Below, in pieces: positions 8,007-15,820 of a stretch of DNA of 16,599 nucleotides. The notes beneath the pieces were generated by a model. The model was not told the DNA's origin, ran no database searches, and saw only the letters and a program-made list of their open reading frames with translations. This DNA comes from Zancudomyces culisetae (taxonomy: Eukaryota > Kickxellomycota > Harpellomycetes > Harpellales > Legeriomycetaceae), in NCBI GenBank assembly GCA_001969505.1, contig LSSK01000794.1:1-16599 (forward strand), given 5' to 3'. Both the position numbers and the translations under genes were made by a program. Numbering within the stretch: the first letter of the stretch is position 1; each line of letters starts with the position of its first letter.

Positions 8007-11000
8007 CTAACTACATAATGGACATACAAGATCCTTCAATTTTACAATTATCCCCTGATTCTGTAAAACAATCAAATCTGCCAAACATTGCCTGTGGTAT
8101 CCATGTTTACACGCAAACATCATTACATTACGTTCATTCCCACCACCAACATTGCTCTTTTTGTGTACTTGTTTTACTATACCCTTGTTTTTACCTCCTA
8201 CAGATTTATTATTCTTTATCTCGTTTTTTCCTCCATTGGTTACTATACCATTGTCACTAGCTTGATCCTTTTCACCATCACATTCGTTACTTTTGTACAA
8301 TTGCTCAACTTCCCATCTTTTATTTTGCTCGCTTTGCATTACATATTCACTCAACCTAACAACCTCATTGATCCTGTCCCTTCCTCTACCTCTAATCCCA
8401 CCTCCACCATTTGGTCGTATGTTTCCCGACCCTAATAATAACCCCGATGTTGATGTTGATGTTGATGTCGATGTTGATGTTGACGACAATGATAATGGTA
8501 ATGGTAATGAAAGTAATGACAATAAATCCATTCCTACAACTGAATACTTTTCCTCGATTTCATACATTTTTTCAAACCTATTCTTTTCTTTGATTCGTCG
8601 TCCATCACAAAACAACTCGTTCCCACAAATCTCACAACCATAATAACTACCTTCAATTCCTCTCGCAACACTTTGCACCCCATCTCCAAACGTTTCATTA
8701 TTATTACCATTCAATCCCACTTCTTTACCTCGGAGTTTATCTTGCATATCCTTACCCAGAATCTGAATCCACTTAAATGTCTTTTTCTCATCATTGCCAA
8801 ACCCATATTTATTATTGCAACTAACATTCCATCCCTTCTTCACCCTTGTCGTGTACCTGCTAACTTCATTAAACAAATCTGCATTCAGCATATTCGATAT
8901 AAACTCAAACATATCATGCTTGCTGTTATATAACCGAATACTCTGTTTGGCAAGCTCCAGTGTTGCCATATTGCCTGTAATATTTATACTTGTATTTCCA
9001 TCCATACCTTTATCCATCGTTGAAGATGATGATACCCAAGTCTCTGAAATCTCTGAAATCTCTGGTATTGAATGAGACGTAATTTTTTCTTCCACCAAAC
9101 CAATTATGTCTCTCAGCAAAAACTCGGTGTTCTTGTTTTGCATGGAATATTGAATCAACGAGTCGAGAATTATTCCAATATACTCCCTAATTTTCCGCTC
9201 CTGTTCTTGTTCTTTTTCTAGTTCGTGTTCCTGTACATTCTTTTCAGCTTGATTTTTTCGCCGAGTAGCATTACAATGTTTATAATAATATTCCAAGTAC
9301 GTCACCAACAATTCTACCCACAATTCCTTGACTTTATCCAACGCATCATCTTGACTATCTTTATCTTTATCTTTACCTCTATCTTTAGTATCCTTTGTAG
9401 TGGATCCAAGATAATTGTCTGATGCATGTTTTACCAAGTTTATCCCTGCAAATAACAAACTCTTGTCCATAATCCTCAATTTACTACTATCGCTCTCAAC
9501 AACTATTAGATACTTGTTCTTAAAAACCTCCATTGCTTCCATATATTTCTTGTGCACAGCATACAACCATATTAATCCTTCATAATTCCCATTTATTCGC
9601 AGTATGTCTTTAATTACATTATAATCTATTCGCAGCTGACCGTGTTCATCCTTTTTCTCTTGTTTTCCTGAATCTAGCCCCACAAAACTGTAAATATTCA
9701 CCAAGCAATCAATAACCAACTCTGGCAAATGCTTACAAACCAGGCTAATCAGTCGATAAACCATTTCCTGGGTTTGTTGCTCTCCACATTTATTTAGTAC
9801 GTTTGCGATATTTATCTTGAAGGGTTCATCACTCTGATTTCTATTATTACTGGTACCATTATTATCATTTGTAAATTCATGGTCATTTGTTTCTACCTGG
9901 TCCAAATGGTTCAAACTACTTGTAAATCGTACTTTTCTTTGTTGTTTATTTGCCTTTTCCTCCATTGTCGCATTATACAAATACTTGTTGTCCAAATACT
10001 CTAAAAACTTTTGATACTTGAAATATCCCTTATTTTTGTTTCTGAATCGTCGCACAAATCTTGTAGAATAGTTTGGAAATAGCATTGTCATCAAATAAAT
10101 TAATTCCAAGTACTCATCATTCATTTCACTATTACCTCTGTTCCTCTCAACATTTTTAGTATTGGTAATTCTTGCCAAAACTTCAAAATGACCAAAACTC
10201 ATTACTTGTTCGTCCACTAAACACACATACTTTATCGGATCAATAATAATAAAACTTCTTGAATTATCCAAAACATAATTATCCAGTTCTTCATAACCAA
10301 CAGTTCTAATCTCCACGTCATATTGCTCTTGTTCTTGTTCTTGTTCTTGTTCTTGTTCTTGTTCTTGCGCTTTCATTTTATTCTGTTTTTGTTGTTGCCT
10401 CCTTTTATTGACCAAATCTCTAACCAAACCAAAGACCTGAGCCCTTCGTTCATACATATAATCCGTGAGTCTTCCACTAACACCATCAGAATCACCATCA
10501 TCCCAAACTAAATTTGCCAGTTGCATGTCCATCCTCATAGTCAAAACATCATCAATATAACTCTTGATCGCCCCAATATCATCATGTTTAAGCAATGCAA
10601 TCATCTCCACAACCCTGTAAAACATATTTGCCTGGATAAATTCAACAATTTCATCAAGTGCATCAACAGACACCTTGCCAACCAACAACTGTATTGCCAT
10701 TTCGCTCTCAATATGTGTTTTATTTGTCTTGCATTTTACTATTGTTTTCACTATCTCTAAGAGCGCCTCCTCGCTGTAATACACCAGTGGATAATCCAGA
10801 ATATATATCTCCGCTGCCAAACACCCAATCAACCCCATAGATTCTCGCCCAAAATTAGAATTTAACAGCCCGGCTTTCCCTGAGTTGTAACTACTAATAA
10901 ACCAAAACAACACATTGGCTAGTGCCTGCGAAATCGGACCTTTTAACTCTGTCTGTTTCCCATTCGCTCTTCCAAAGCTGCCGTCTCCTTGGTCAACTAC

Positions 11001-13865
11001 CGCTTTTGTAGATATCAAAAGAGTCTGAACAAATTGATTCTGTATCACAGCCTTCAAGAGTCTCATACTTTTATTGGTATTCAGCATAAAAATTACTTTA
11101 ATGTTGCTGTAACTCTCACCAACCATCGTGTATTTTGGTTCCAACATCCACTGCCATGTTTTTACAGCTATTTCCTGAGCAATATTTGGTGGCTCGATTG
11201 GCTTTCTGCTTGGATATGAATTTCCTACCAACACACATTCCAGAAATTCAAACATTACATGTTCTTCTTTCTCCAACACCAGATTCTCTGCCATACCCAC
11301 CTCCCCTCGATTCATCACTTGCTCTATATACTCCACCATTTCCTCAAGTGGTCTGATGCTTTCTTGGATCAACACCAACCACAACCTACAGTTTGCTCGC
11401 CACAGCCTCCACTGTCTACATATCGCCAAAACCCCATCGATATCAATCCCACTGGTACCTATTTCCAGCTCAATCTGCATCAAACACTCTTCCAATCTAT
11501 TCCTGTTTGCTGCATTTGTTGTGTAGTTTGCAATAAGAGTCTTCAAGATGTTTGGCGACAATCTAGTCACGTACCCGTTTTCTACATATGGTTCTATCGC
11601 CTTAACAAATACACGCCTACCTATTGCAAACCCCGAAATCTGTTCATACATACTCTCAATCAACATTTGCTGTTGTTGTTGCTGTTCCATAGTATTCGCC
11701 TGTGTTACGCTTGCCGATATGCACGACACCAAAATGGATTCCAGCACCGACTCGATACTTTGTCCTTTGTACACACCGTCCTCTTCTATTATTTCGTGTT
11801 TTGTTTTGTTGTATTTTATAATTATATAATTTATCGACAACACAGAAAGTTGCTTTAGCTTTAGCCAAACTTGCTCCTGCATTTTGATTTTTGACTCTGT
11901 TAATAATCCATTCAAGTTCGCTCTCATTTCGGTTGTAATTTCCACTCCCCCCTCTTCTCCTCCTCCTCCTTTTTTACTGTCCATTCTATCCCCAAACAAA
12001 ATACGCTCAATATTTTTTCCGTATCCCAATGGCAGACCAACTATAACTTGCCCGCTTTCTCCTGTATATATTCCTGCACATACCGCTACTGCCTCCACAA
12101 ACTCTCCTTGTTCTACCAGCTCCATTACTCTTCTTTCCCATGTATTCACCCCCAACTGATAAATTCCTCTTTTTGTTAGAATATACACTCGTTTTTGAAA
12201 CACCACCAGCCCACTACGATACACCCCTTCGTATTTCTTTCCTGTCGCCACACTCCCCCACGGCTGCGTCACTATCTCTATTCCTAGTTGCTGTGTTGTC
12301 GCAACCTTTGTTTCTATCTCCTGGTTCACATCAACTGCAATCAGCTCGCCTGCAACTGTTGTCACCAGCAATATCATATTTTCTATCCACACCACCGATC
12401 CTATTCCTTCGGAATTTGCTGCTTTCCACTCCATCACTTTACTTGTTCTTAGTTGATATTTTTGTTCCCCCGAAACTGTCACTTTAGCCTCTGCTATTGC
12501 ATATACTTCAAGTCTTTCTCCCGCTGCAACTGCAAGCATAGCTGGTATATTCATTCCAAACTCCTTTACTGGTGGCCGCCAACCCAAACTCCCACTCATT
12601 TCCTCTTTCTCCCATACCCTTTCATATATTTTAGACATTTTTCCTACTGTCTGTATTATCTGCAACCCTTTATTTGTCAATATTGCTATTATCCCCTTCT
12701 TGTCCATTTTGTCTGCGATTGCTCCAAGTCCTAGTGTCGCCATGTCAAGCATCACCGTTCCCTTTTGCCCCTCAATTATCTTTTTGGTTTTTATCCTTGA
12801 TACTATCACCGCCCTCCCATCAATCTGGTGATGAAAAACATCCCCAGTAATATCCCCACTAACTGCCCTATGTCTACTCGCACCAATAAACCCGACTTGT
12901 GTCACCGCATTCCCCCTCTTATGCCCCGCCTTTCCCACTTCTTCTCCAAACACTGCTATCGGCACTCCCCGTTCCCATGGCCATATTGCAACCACTCCAC
13001 TAGAGTATCCAACGACAACATGCGTCGAATCGCCCGAAAACCCAATACTTGCGACCAGTCCAAAATAATCTGCCTGCCTTCCTAGTACAGCCATAAATTC
13101 TCCTTTTCTATTGAATATTATTACTTTACCCAAATTTGTTCCTACTGCAATCAGCTCTCCTACCGCAAGACACAGTGGAACACCCACTCGATACTCAAAT
13201 TCTCGATGTATAAATATACTGCTCACCCCCCTCAGCCTTCTATACCATACCAACTCTGTAACATGTTCGTTATCCAGAATTCCCTGTCTTGCTGTCAGAT
13301 TTATATCCTCTTCTCCGTCAAAAATATCCTGCTCCATCTCTTCCGGTTCCTCTGACTCTGGCTCTGACTCTGACTCTTGTTCGTGTTCTTGTTCTTCTTG
13401 TTGTATTATACTTATTTTAGGACTGGTGTACTGATCTGCAAACCTCACTCTTTTAACTACTTTTGCCTTTTGTTTTATATCACTATCGGGTGTACTTTTA
13501 TACCCAGTATCGCGTGTGAATTCCTCAACATTGTGTTCTCGTTCTTTCCCATTTCCTCTCGCGCCTTCATGTCGATTCCCAACACCAACACTACCAACAC
13601 CATTTTCGGTTGTAGCTACAGTGTTATTTTCATGTATTGTACCATTCTGTGTTACCGTGCGGTAAAATTCCTTGCTTTCCTCCTCAGAACTACTTTCTAG
13701 TTCTGAATCGTCATTAGCCTCCATAATAAACCTTTGGAATGCATCGAATTCTGGCGTATTTTCGCTACTTCCACTCATCGCATTTTCCCACACCTCGACT
13801 CCCTCGCTAAGTGGATCATTTACATTCCATCCTCTATACTCTCCCTGTCTACCTCCTTGATCCAT
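8007..13865 (-). CDS. VPS8: CORVET tethering subunit Vps8
   Basis: This 1952-residue protein matches Vps8, the Rab5-binding subunit of the CORVET complex that tethers early endosomes. An acidic, low-complexity N terminus (about 1-200) is followed by the Vps8 beta-propeller, recognisable from GELIAVGTNLGKVIIFNRKG (236-255) and VVVGYSSGVVAIWPWE (283-298). A long alpha-helical region typical of Vps8 follows. The C terminus is a RING: CEIC (C1744, C1747), then CKHGYHRQC (C1919, H1921, H1924, C1927) and CPLC (C1948, C1951), one residue before the stop. The second and third ligands are 171 residues apart, because of a Ser/Thr-, Gly- and Asn-rich insert. Yeast and human Vps8 are roughly 1270 and 1430 residues, and the excess lies in the N-terminal extension, E/Q, S/T and N-rich inserts and the RING insert. 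Two RVxF-like motifs occur (RVRF 139-142, KVRF 1311-1314). The ATG at 13865 has A at -3. No intron is visible. Confidence 0.93.
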   Translation of the reverse strand: MDQGGRQGEYRGWNVNDPLSEGVEVWENAMSGSSENTPEFDAFQRFIMEANDDSELESSSEEESKEFYRTVTQNGTIHENNTVATTENGVGSVGVGNRHEGARGNGKEREHNVEEFTRDTGYKSTPDSDIKQKAKVVKRVRFADQYTSPKISIIQQEEQEHEQESESEPESEEPEEMEQDIFDGEEDINLTARQGILDNEHVTELVWYRRLRGVSSIFIHREFEYRVGVPLCLAVGELIAVGTNLGKVIIFNRKGEFMAVLGRQADYFGLVASIGFSGDSTHVVVGYSSGVVAIWPWERGVPIAVFGEEVGKAGHKRGNAVTQVGFIGASRHRAVSGDITGDVFHHQIDGRAVIVSRIKTKKIIEGQKGTVMLDMATLGLGAIADKMDKKGIIAILTNKGLQIIQTVGKMSKIYERVWEKEEMSGSLGWRPPVKEFGMNIPAMLAVAAGERLEVYAIAEAKVTVSGEQKYQLRTSKVMEWKAANSEGIGSVVWIENMILLVTTVAGELIAVDVNQEIETKVATTQQLGIEIVTQPWGSVATGKKYEGVYRSGLVVFQKRVYILTKRGIYQLGVNTWERRVMELVEQGEFVEAVAVCAGIYTGESGQVIVGLPLGYGKNIERILFGDRMDSKKGGGGEEGGVEITTEMRANLNGLLTESKIKMQEQVWLKLKQLSVLSINYIIIKYNKTKHEIIEEDGVYKGQSIESVLESILVSCISASVTQANTMEQQQQQQMLIESMYEQISGFAIGRRVFVKAIEPYVENGYVTRLSPNILKTLIANYTTNAANRNRLEECLMQIELEIGTSGIDIDGVLAICRQWRLWRANCRLWLVLIQESIRPLEEMVEYIEQVMNRGEVGMAENLVLEKEEHVMFEFLECVLVGNSYPSRKPIEPPNIAQEIAVKTWQWMLEPKYTMVGESYSNIKVIFMLNTNKSMRLLKAVIQNQFVQTLLISTKAVVDQGDGSFGRANGKQTELKGPISQALANVLFWFISSYNSGKAGLLNSNFGRESMGLIGCLAAEIYILDYPLVYYSEEALLEIVKTIVKCKTNKTHIESEMAIQLLVGKVSVDALDEIVEFIQANMFYRVVEMIALLKHDDIGAIKSYIDDVLTMRMDMQLANLVWDDGDSDGVSGRLTDYMYERRAQVFGLVRDLVNKRRQQQKQNKMKAQEQEQEQEQEQEQEQYDVEIRTVGYEELDNYVLDNSRSFIIIDPIKYVCLVDEQVMSFGHFEVLARITNTKNVERNRGNSEMNDEYLELIYLMTMLFPNYSTRFVRRFRNKNKGYFKYQKFLEYLDNKYLYNATMEEKANKQQRKVRFTSSLNHLDQVETNDHEFTNDNNGTSNNRNQSDEPFKINIANVLNKCGEQQTQEMVYRLISLVCKHLPELVIDCLVNIYSFVGLDSGKQEKKDEHGQLRIDYNVIKDILRINGNYEGLIWLYAVHKKYMEAMEVFKNKYLIVVESDSSKLRIMDKSLLFAGINLVKHASDNYLGSTTKDTKDRGKDKDKDSQDDALDKVKELWVELLVTYLEYYYKHCNATRRKNQAEKNVQEHELEKEQEQERKIREYIGIILDSLIQYSMQNKNTEFLLRDIIGLVEEKITSHSIPEISEISETWVSSSSTMDKGMDGNTSINITGNMATLELAKQSIRLYNSKHDMFEFISNMLNADLFNEVSRYTTRVKKGWNVSCNNKYGFGNDEKKTFKWIQILGKDMQDKLRGKEVGLNGNNNETFGDGVQSVARGIEGSYYGCEICGNELFCDGRRIKEKNRFEKMYEIEEKYSVVGMDLLSLLSLPLPLSLSSTSTSTSTSTSTSGLLLGSGNIRPNGGGGIRGRGRDRINEVVRLSEYVMQSEQNKRWEVEQLYKSNECDGEKDQASDNGIVTNGGKNEIKNNKSVGGKNKGIVKQVHKKSNVGGGNERNVMMFACKHGYHRQCLADLIVLQNQGIIVKLKDLVCPLCS
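8446..8484 (-). repeat. GATGTT hexamer repeat coding for Ser-Thr
   Basis: A run of about six near-identical hexamers encodes the Ser-Thr dipeptide tract inside the insert that splits the VPS8 RING. One unit carries GTC instead of GTT. It is in frame and unstable in kind, so its length should vary between strains. Confidence 0.8.
10328..10367 (-). repeat. CTTGTT hexamer repeat coding for Glu-Gln
   Basis: A near-perfect run of more than six hexamers encodes a Glu-Gln tract in the helical region of VPS8, at about residues 1167-1180. A homopolymeric Gln stretch (about 11672-11690) and E/Q-rich stretches at about 9197-9236 show the same tendency elsewhere in the gene. Confidence 0.8.
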
Positions 13866-14023
13866 TGTCCCAAAACTTTATTGTTATAATTCACTTTTGG
13901 CTTGCACACTTTTTTTCTTGGTTGGTATATATGCTTTGATATCTTTATCTACAACATTCTAATGTGTTTTTATTTTAAATGCCAACGTTTAATGTATAGA
14001 ATGCTAATCAACCCAATTCTCAA
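13866..14023 (-). promoter_or_regulatory. VPS8 promoter region
   Basis: A TATATAT at 13926-13932 lies about 60 bp before the VPS8 start, and no ATG occurs between it and the start codon on the minus strand. The leader would be A-rich. The assignment rests on position and the TATA motif. Confidence 0.5.
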
Positions 14024-14338
14024 TTACAAGATGCGTCCTTGCTGCTCCAATGTAACCAAATTCGCTGTTTTTGCTAGTGTCCTAGTCTCAGTTTTGAGGA
14101 ATGTATCAATTTTCACGTTTATTGTTGTATTGCCTGTGTTTAAATTAAAGTTAGCTGGTTGGCCCAACAACCAATTTGTGTTATGTAATCCCAAGCCAAG
14201 TACATTTTTGTCTTTGGATAAAACATCAATCCAGATTTTCTGTTGGAAATACCCTCAACAGCTTTAACTGCACTTAGTGATACCTGTCTGCTTCAATCCC
14301 AGCAAACACAAAAGCATTTCAACTGATGGCCAGTTGCA
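14024..14338 (-). pseudogene. Stop-interrupted minus-strand frame, probably decayed coding
   Basis: One minus-strand frame reads from 14338 to 14024 with only two stops, nine bases apart (TAA at 14266-14264 and TGA at 14257-14255). The lower part (14254-14027) gives 76 codons with ordinary soluble-protein composition, containing KIWIDVLSKDKN and LVTLEQQGRIL and no Met; the upper part (14338-14267) contains NWPSVEMLLCLLG. A second minus frame is open from about 14300 to 14140 and bridges the stops. The plus-strand frame across the same bases begins with TTG and is rich in Cys, Phe, Val and Ser, as expected of an antisense shadow. I do not recognise the protein. It could be a decayed gene, exons around an unseen intron, or chance. 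Confidence 0.25.
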
Positions 14339-14423
14339 CTATATCGCAAAGATATAATACGTACTCTACAGAAATATTAGAAAATCTTTACTGTTCAGCC
14401 ATATTTTTCAATTCATTACCACG

Positions 14424-14429
14424 TTTATT
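14424..14429 (-). terminator. Candidate poly(A) signal of the exonuclease-like gene
   Basis: A minus-strand AATAAA about 31 bases past the stop at 14462-14460, in AT-rich sequence. It supports transcription ending before the VPS8 promoter and suggests that the frame at 14024-14338 is not a translated tail of this gene. Confidence 0.4.
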
Positions 14430-14459
14430 TACGAAATTCTCAACTATTATAAAGTAAAA

Positions 14460-15653
14460 CTAAATTGAAAGTGCGGTTCCTATTTTGACTTTTGCAGAAA
14501 AGAGTATCAAGCTGAGTATCGATGCCTCAAGCGACTTGTTGTATACTTTTTCCTTAAAACTCAACGTACCCAAATGGACTTTTGCCAAATCTCGTAACGA
14601 GATTTTCCCTCTTTCTTTTCTGTGTTTTGGAAAGAGTGTTCCCACTTCGATCACCCTTTCATGAGTAATTCTCAGAAATCGCAATGTGTTTGCCAATTCA
14701 AACCCTACTAATACCGTCTCATCATCAAACAAAGCTAGCACCTTCCTTTGCATTTCTTTTGCCGTGTGTTTTGCGTGCTTGACACTTTCTAGCTCCGAAA
14801 ACTTGAAGTTCGTATGTATAACTTCCCCAACCGGAATTACAAGTTCGTTTAAGAGCAACTTTCCTGTAATATCCATTACAGTTACTCTACTGACACTTTT
14901 TCCAATAAGAGTATAAACGGTTTCTGTGTTAATTATCAATATCCTGTTTACTCTGTTAACCTTGCTCTTTTCTGTTTGTTTAAAAATAAACAGAGCATTA
15001 TTAATACAATCGTTATTTACAACAAACACATGTGGACCCATTGTACAAGGCTCTCCCCCCTTTTCTCTTCCGCAGCACTTGTATACGACACCATTTTGTA
15101 CACCATACTTTGATCGGCTACCCTTGAGTTTGGTTTTTGTTTCGAGTCTCCCACTATGATAGTGGCATTCCGTTTTGTGTTCAGAGTTGCTTTCAGGATT
15201 TTTAACCTTAAACTTTTTGTTGCAGGAAAGACATTTGGCTGTCATTCCTATGAGTGAGATACTATCCATGTACGCAAGATTTCGCTTATCTCTGTTTGCA
15301 TTAACTTTTCTAGAGCTGTTGAAACTGCAAAGGCCGGCAATTATCTCTTTTTTTGTAATCTCATCTCGTTCTTGGCGCAGGTTCGGTTCTATAAACATTG
15401 GGAAGTCCATCCTCGTAGCCACTTTTTCTGATAAAATCAGAGACTCAATAAACTTTATTTCCTTATCGTTCTGCTGATCAATCTGGAAGACATTCAATGA
15501 AATATCTGAGGTTTCCAAAACACCATTATTACTGGTTGAATAACCCTCCAAAGTTTGCTCATTGTCGTCATATCCGTCATGGATCCGGGTGGTACTTGAC
15601 AACTGTCTTGCGTGATTTGTTTGGTTTTGCACAAGTGTTTCTGGAACATTCAT
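14460..15653 (-). CDS. Rex3/REXO1-type RNA exonuclease homologue, probably catalytically dead
   Basis: From the first in-frame ATG (15653-15651, A at -3) the product has 397 residues, close to yeast Rex3 (about 404). The first third (about 1-125) is polar and unrecognised. A cysteine/histidine module typical of REXO1/Rex3 proteins follows: CLSC (141-144), CHYH (163-166), YKCC (191-194), EPC (201-203) and PHVF (207-210). The DEDDh fold comes next, recognisable from SRVTVMDITGKLLLNELV, VLVGFELANTLRFLR, THERVIEVGTLFP and SLRDLAKVHLG. Family members read LDCE, SLxxDL and HDSxED at the active site. Here they read INTE (241-244), ELANTL (319-324) and NKSLEA (372-377). By this alignment the catalytic Asp residues are replaced by Asn, Thr and Ala and the His by Asn; only E244 remains. 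The frame is uninterrupted, so it is either a structural pseudo-enzyme or a very young pseudogene. The open frame continues upstream to a stop at 15767-15765, but its far end starts with TTG, not ATG (see the exon candidate at 15713-15820). Family assignment is firm, function is not. Confidence 0.8.
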   Translation of the reverse strand: MNVPETLVQNQTNHARQLSSTTRIHDGYDDNEQTLEGYSTSNNGVLETSDISLNVFQIDQQNDKEIKFIESLILSEKVATRMDFPMFIEPNLRQERDEITKKEIIAGLCSFNSSRKVNANRDKRNLAYMDSISLIGMTAKCLSCNKKFKVKNPESNSEHKTECHYHSGRLETKTKLKGSRSKYGVQNGVVYKCCGREKGGEPCTMGPHVFVVNNDCINNALFIFKQTEKSKVNRVNRILIINTETVYTLIGKSVSRVTVMDITGKLLLNELVIPVGEVIHTNFKFSELESVKHAKHTAKEMQRKVLALFDDETVLVGFELANTLRFLRITHERVIEVGTLFPKHRKERGKISLRDLAKVHLGTLSFKEKVYNKSLEASILSLILFSAKVKIGTALSI

Positions 15654-15712
15654 TTTGCTTGGTTTCAAAGCCTGAATCACTGTCTGCTCATGGATCTTAG
15701 GCTTTGAGCATC

Positions 15713-15820
15713 CTATTTGATTACGGATTTTAAAGGTTTTAGATATCAAGTAACATAGTAAAATTTACTCATAAAGTATTAACTACCTCGTATATTTCTT
15801 TTTGTTCCAGTAGTATTCAT
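15713..15820 (-). other. Candidate first exon and 74-bp intron of the exonuclease-like gene
   Basis: An ATG at 15820-15818 (A at -3) starts 11 codons plus one base (exon 15820-15787), which would otherwise stop two codons later. A GT at 15786-15785 and an AG at 15714-15713 bound a 74-bp AT-rich stretch whose removal joins the exon exactly in frame with the downstream reading frame (GGA Gly across the junction), giving about 428 residues. The size and frame fit a fungal intron, but the donor GTAGTT is weak and the branch site is unclear. The alternative is initiation at 15653 with no intron. Confidence 0.3.

Noticed and set aside
13902-14267. 121-codon plus-strand frame with membrane-like stretches
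   Set aside because: It begins with TTG, has shadow-like composition (Cys, Phe, Val, Ser) and lies opposite a more protein-like minus frame and the VPS8 promoter.
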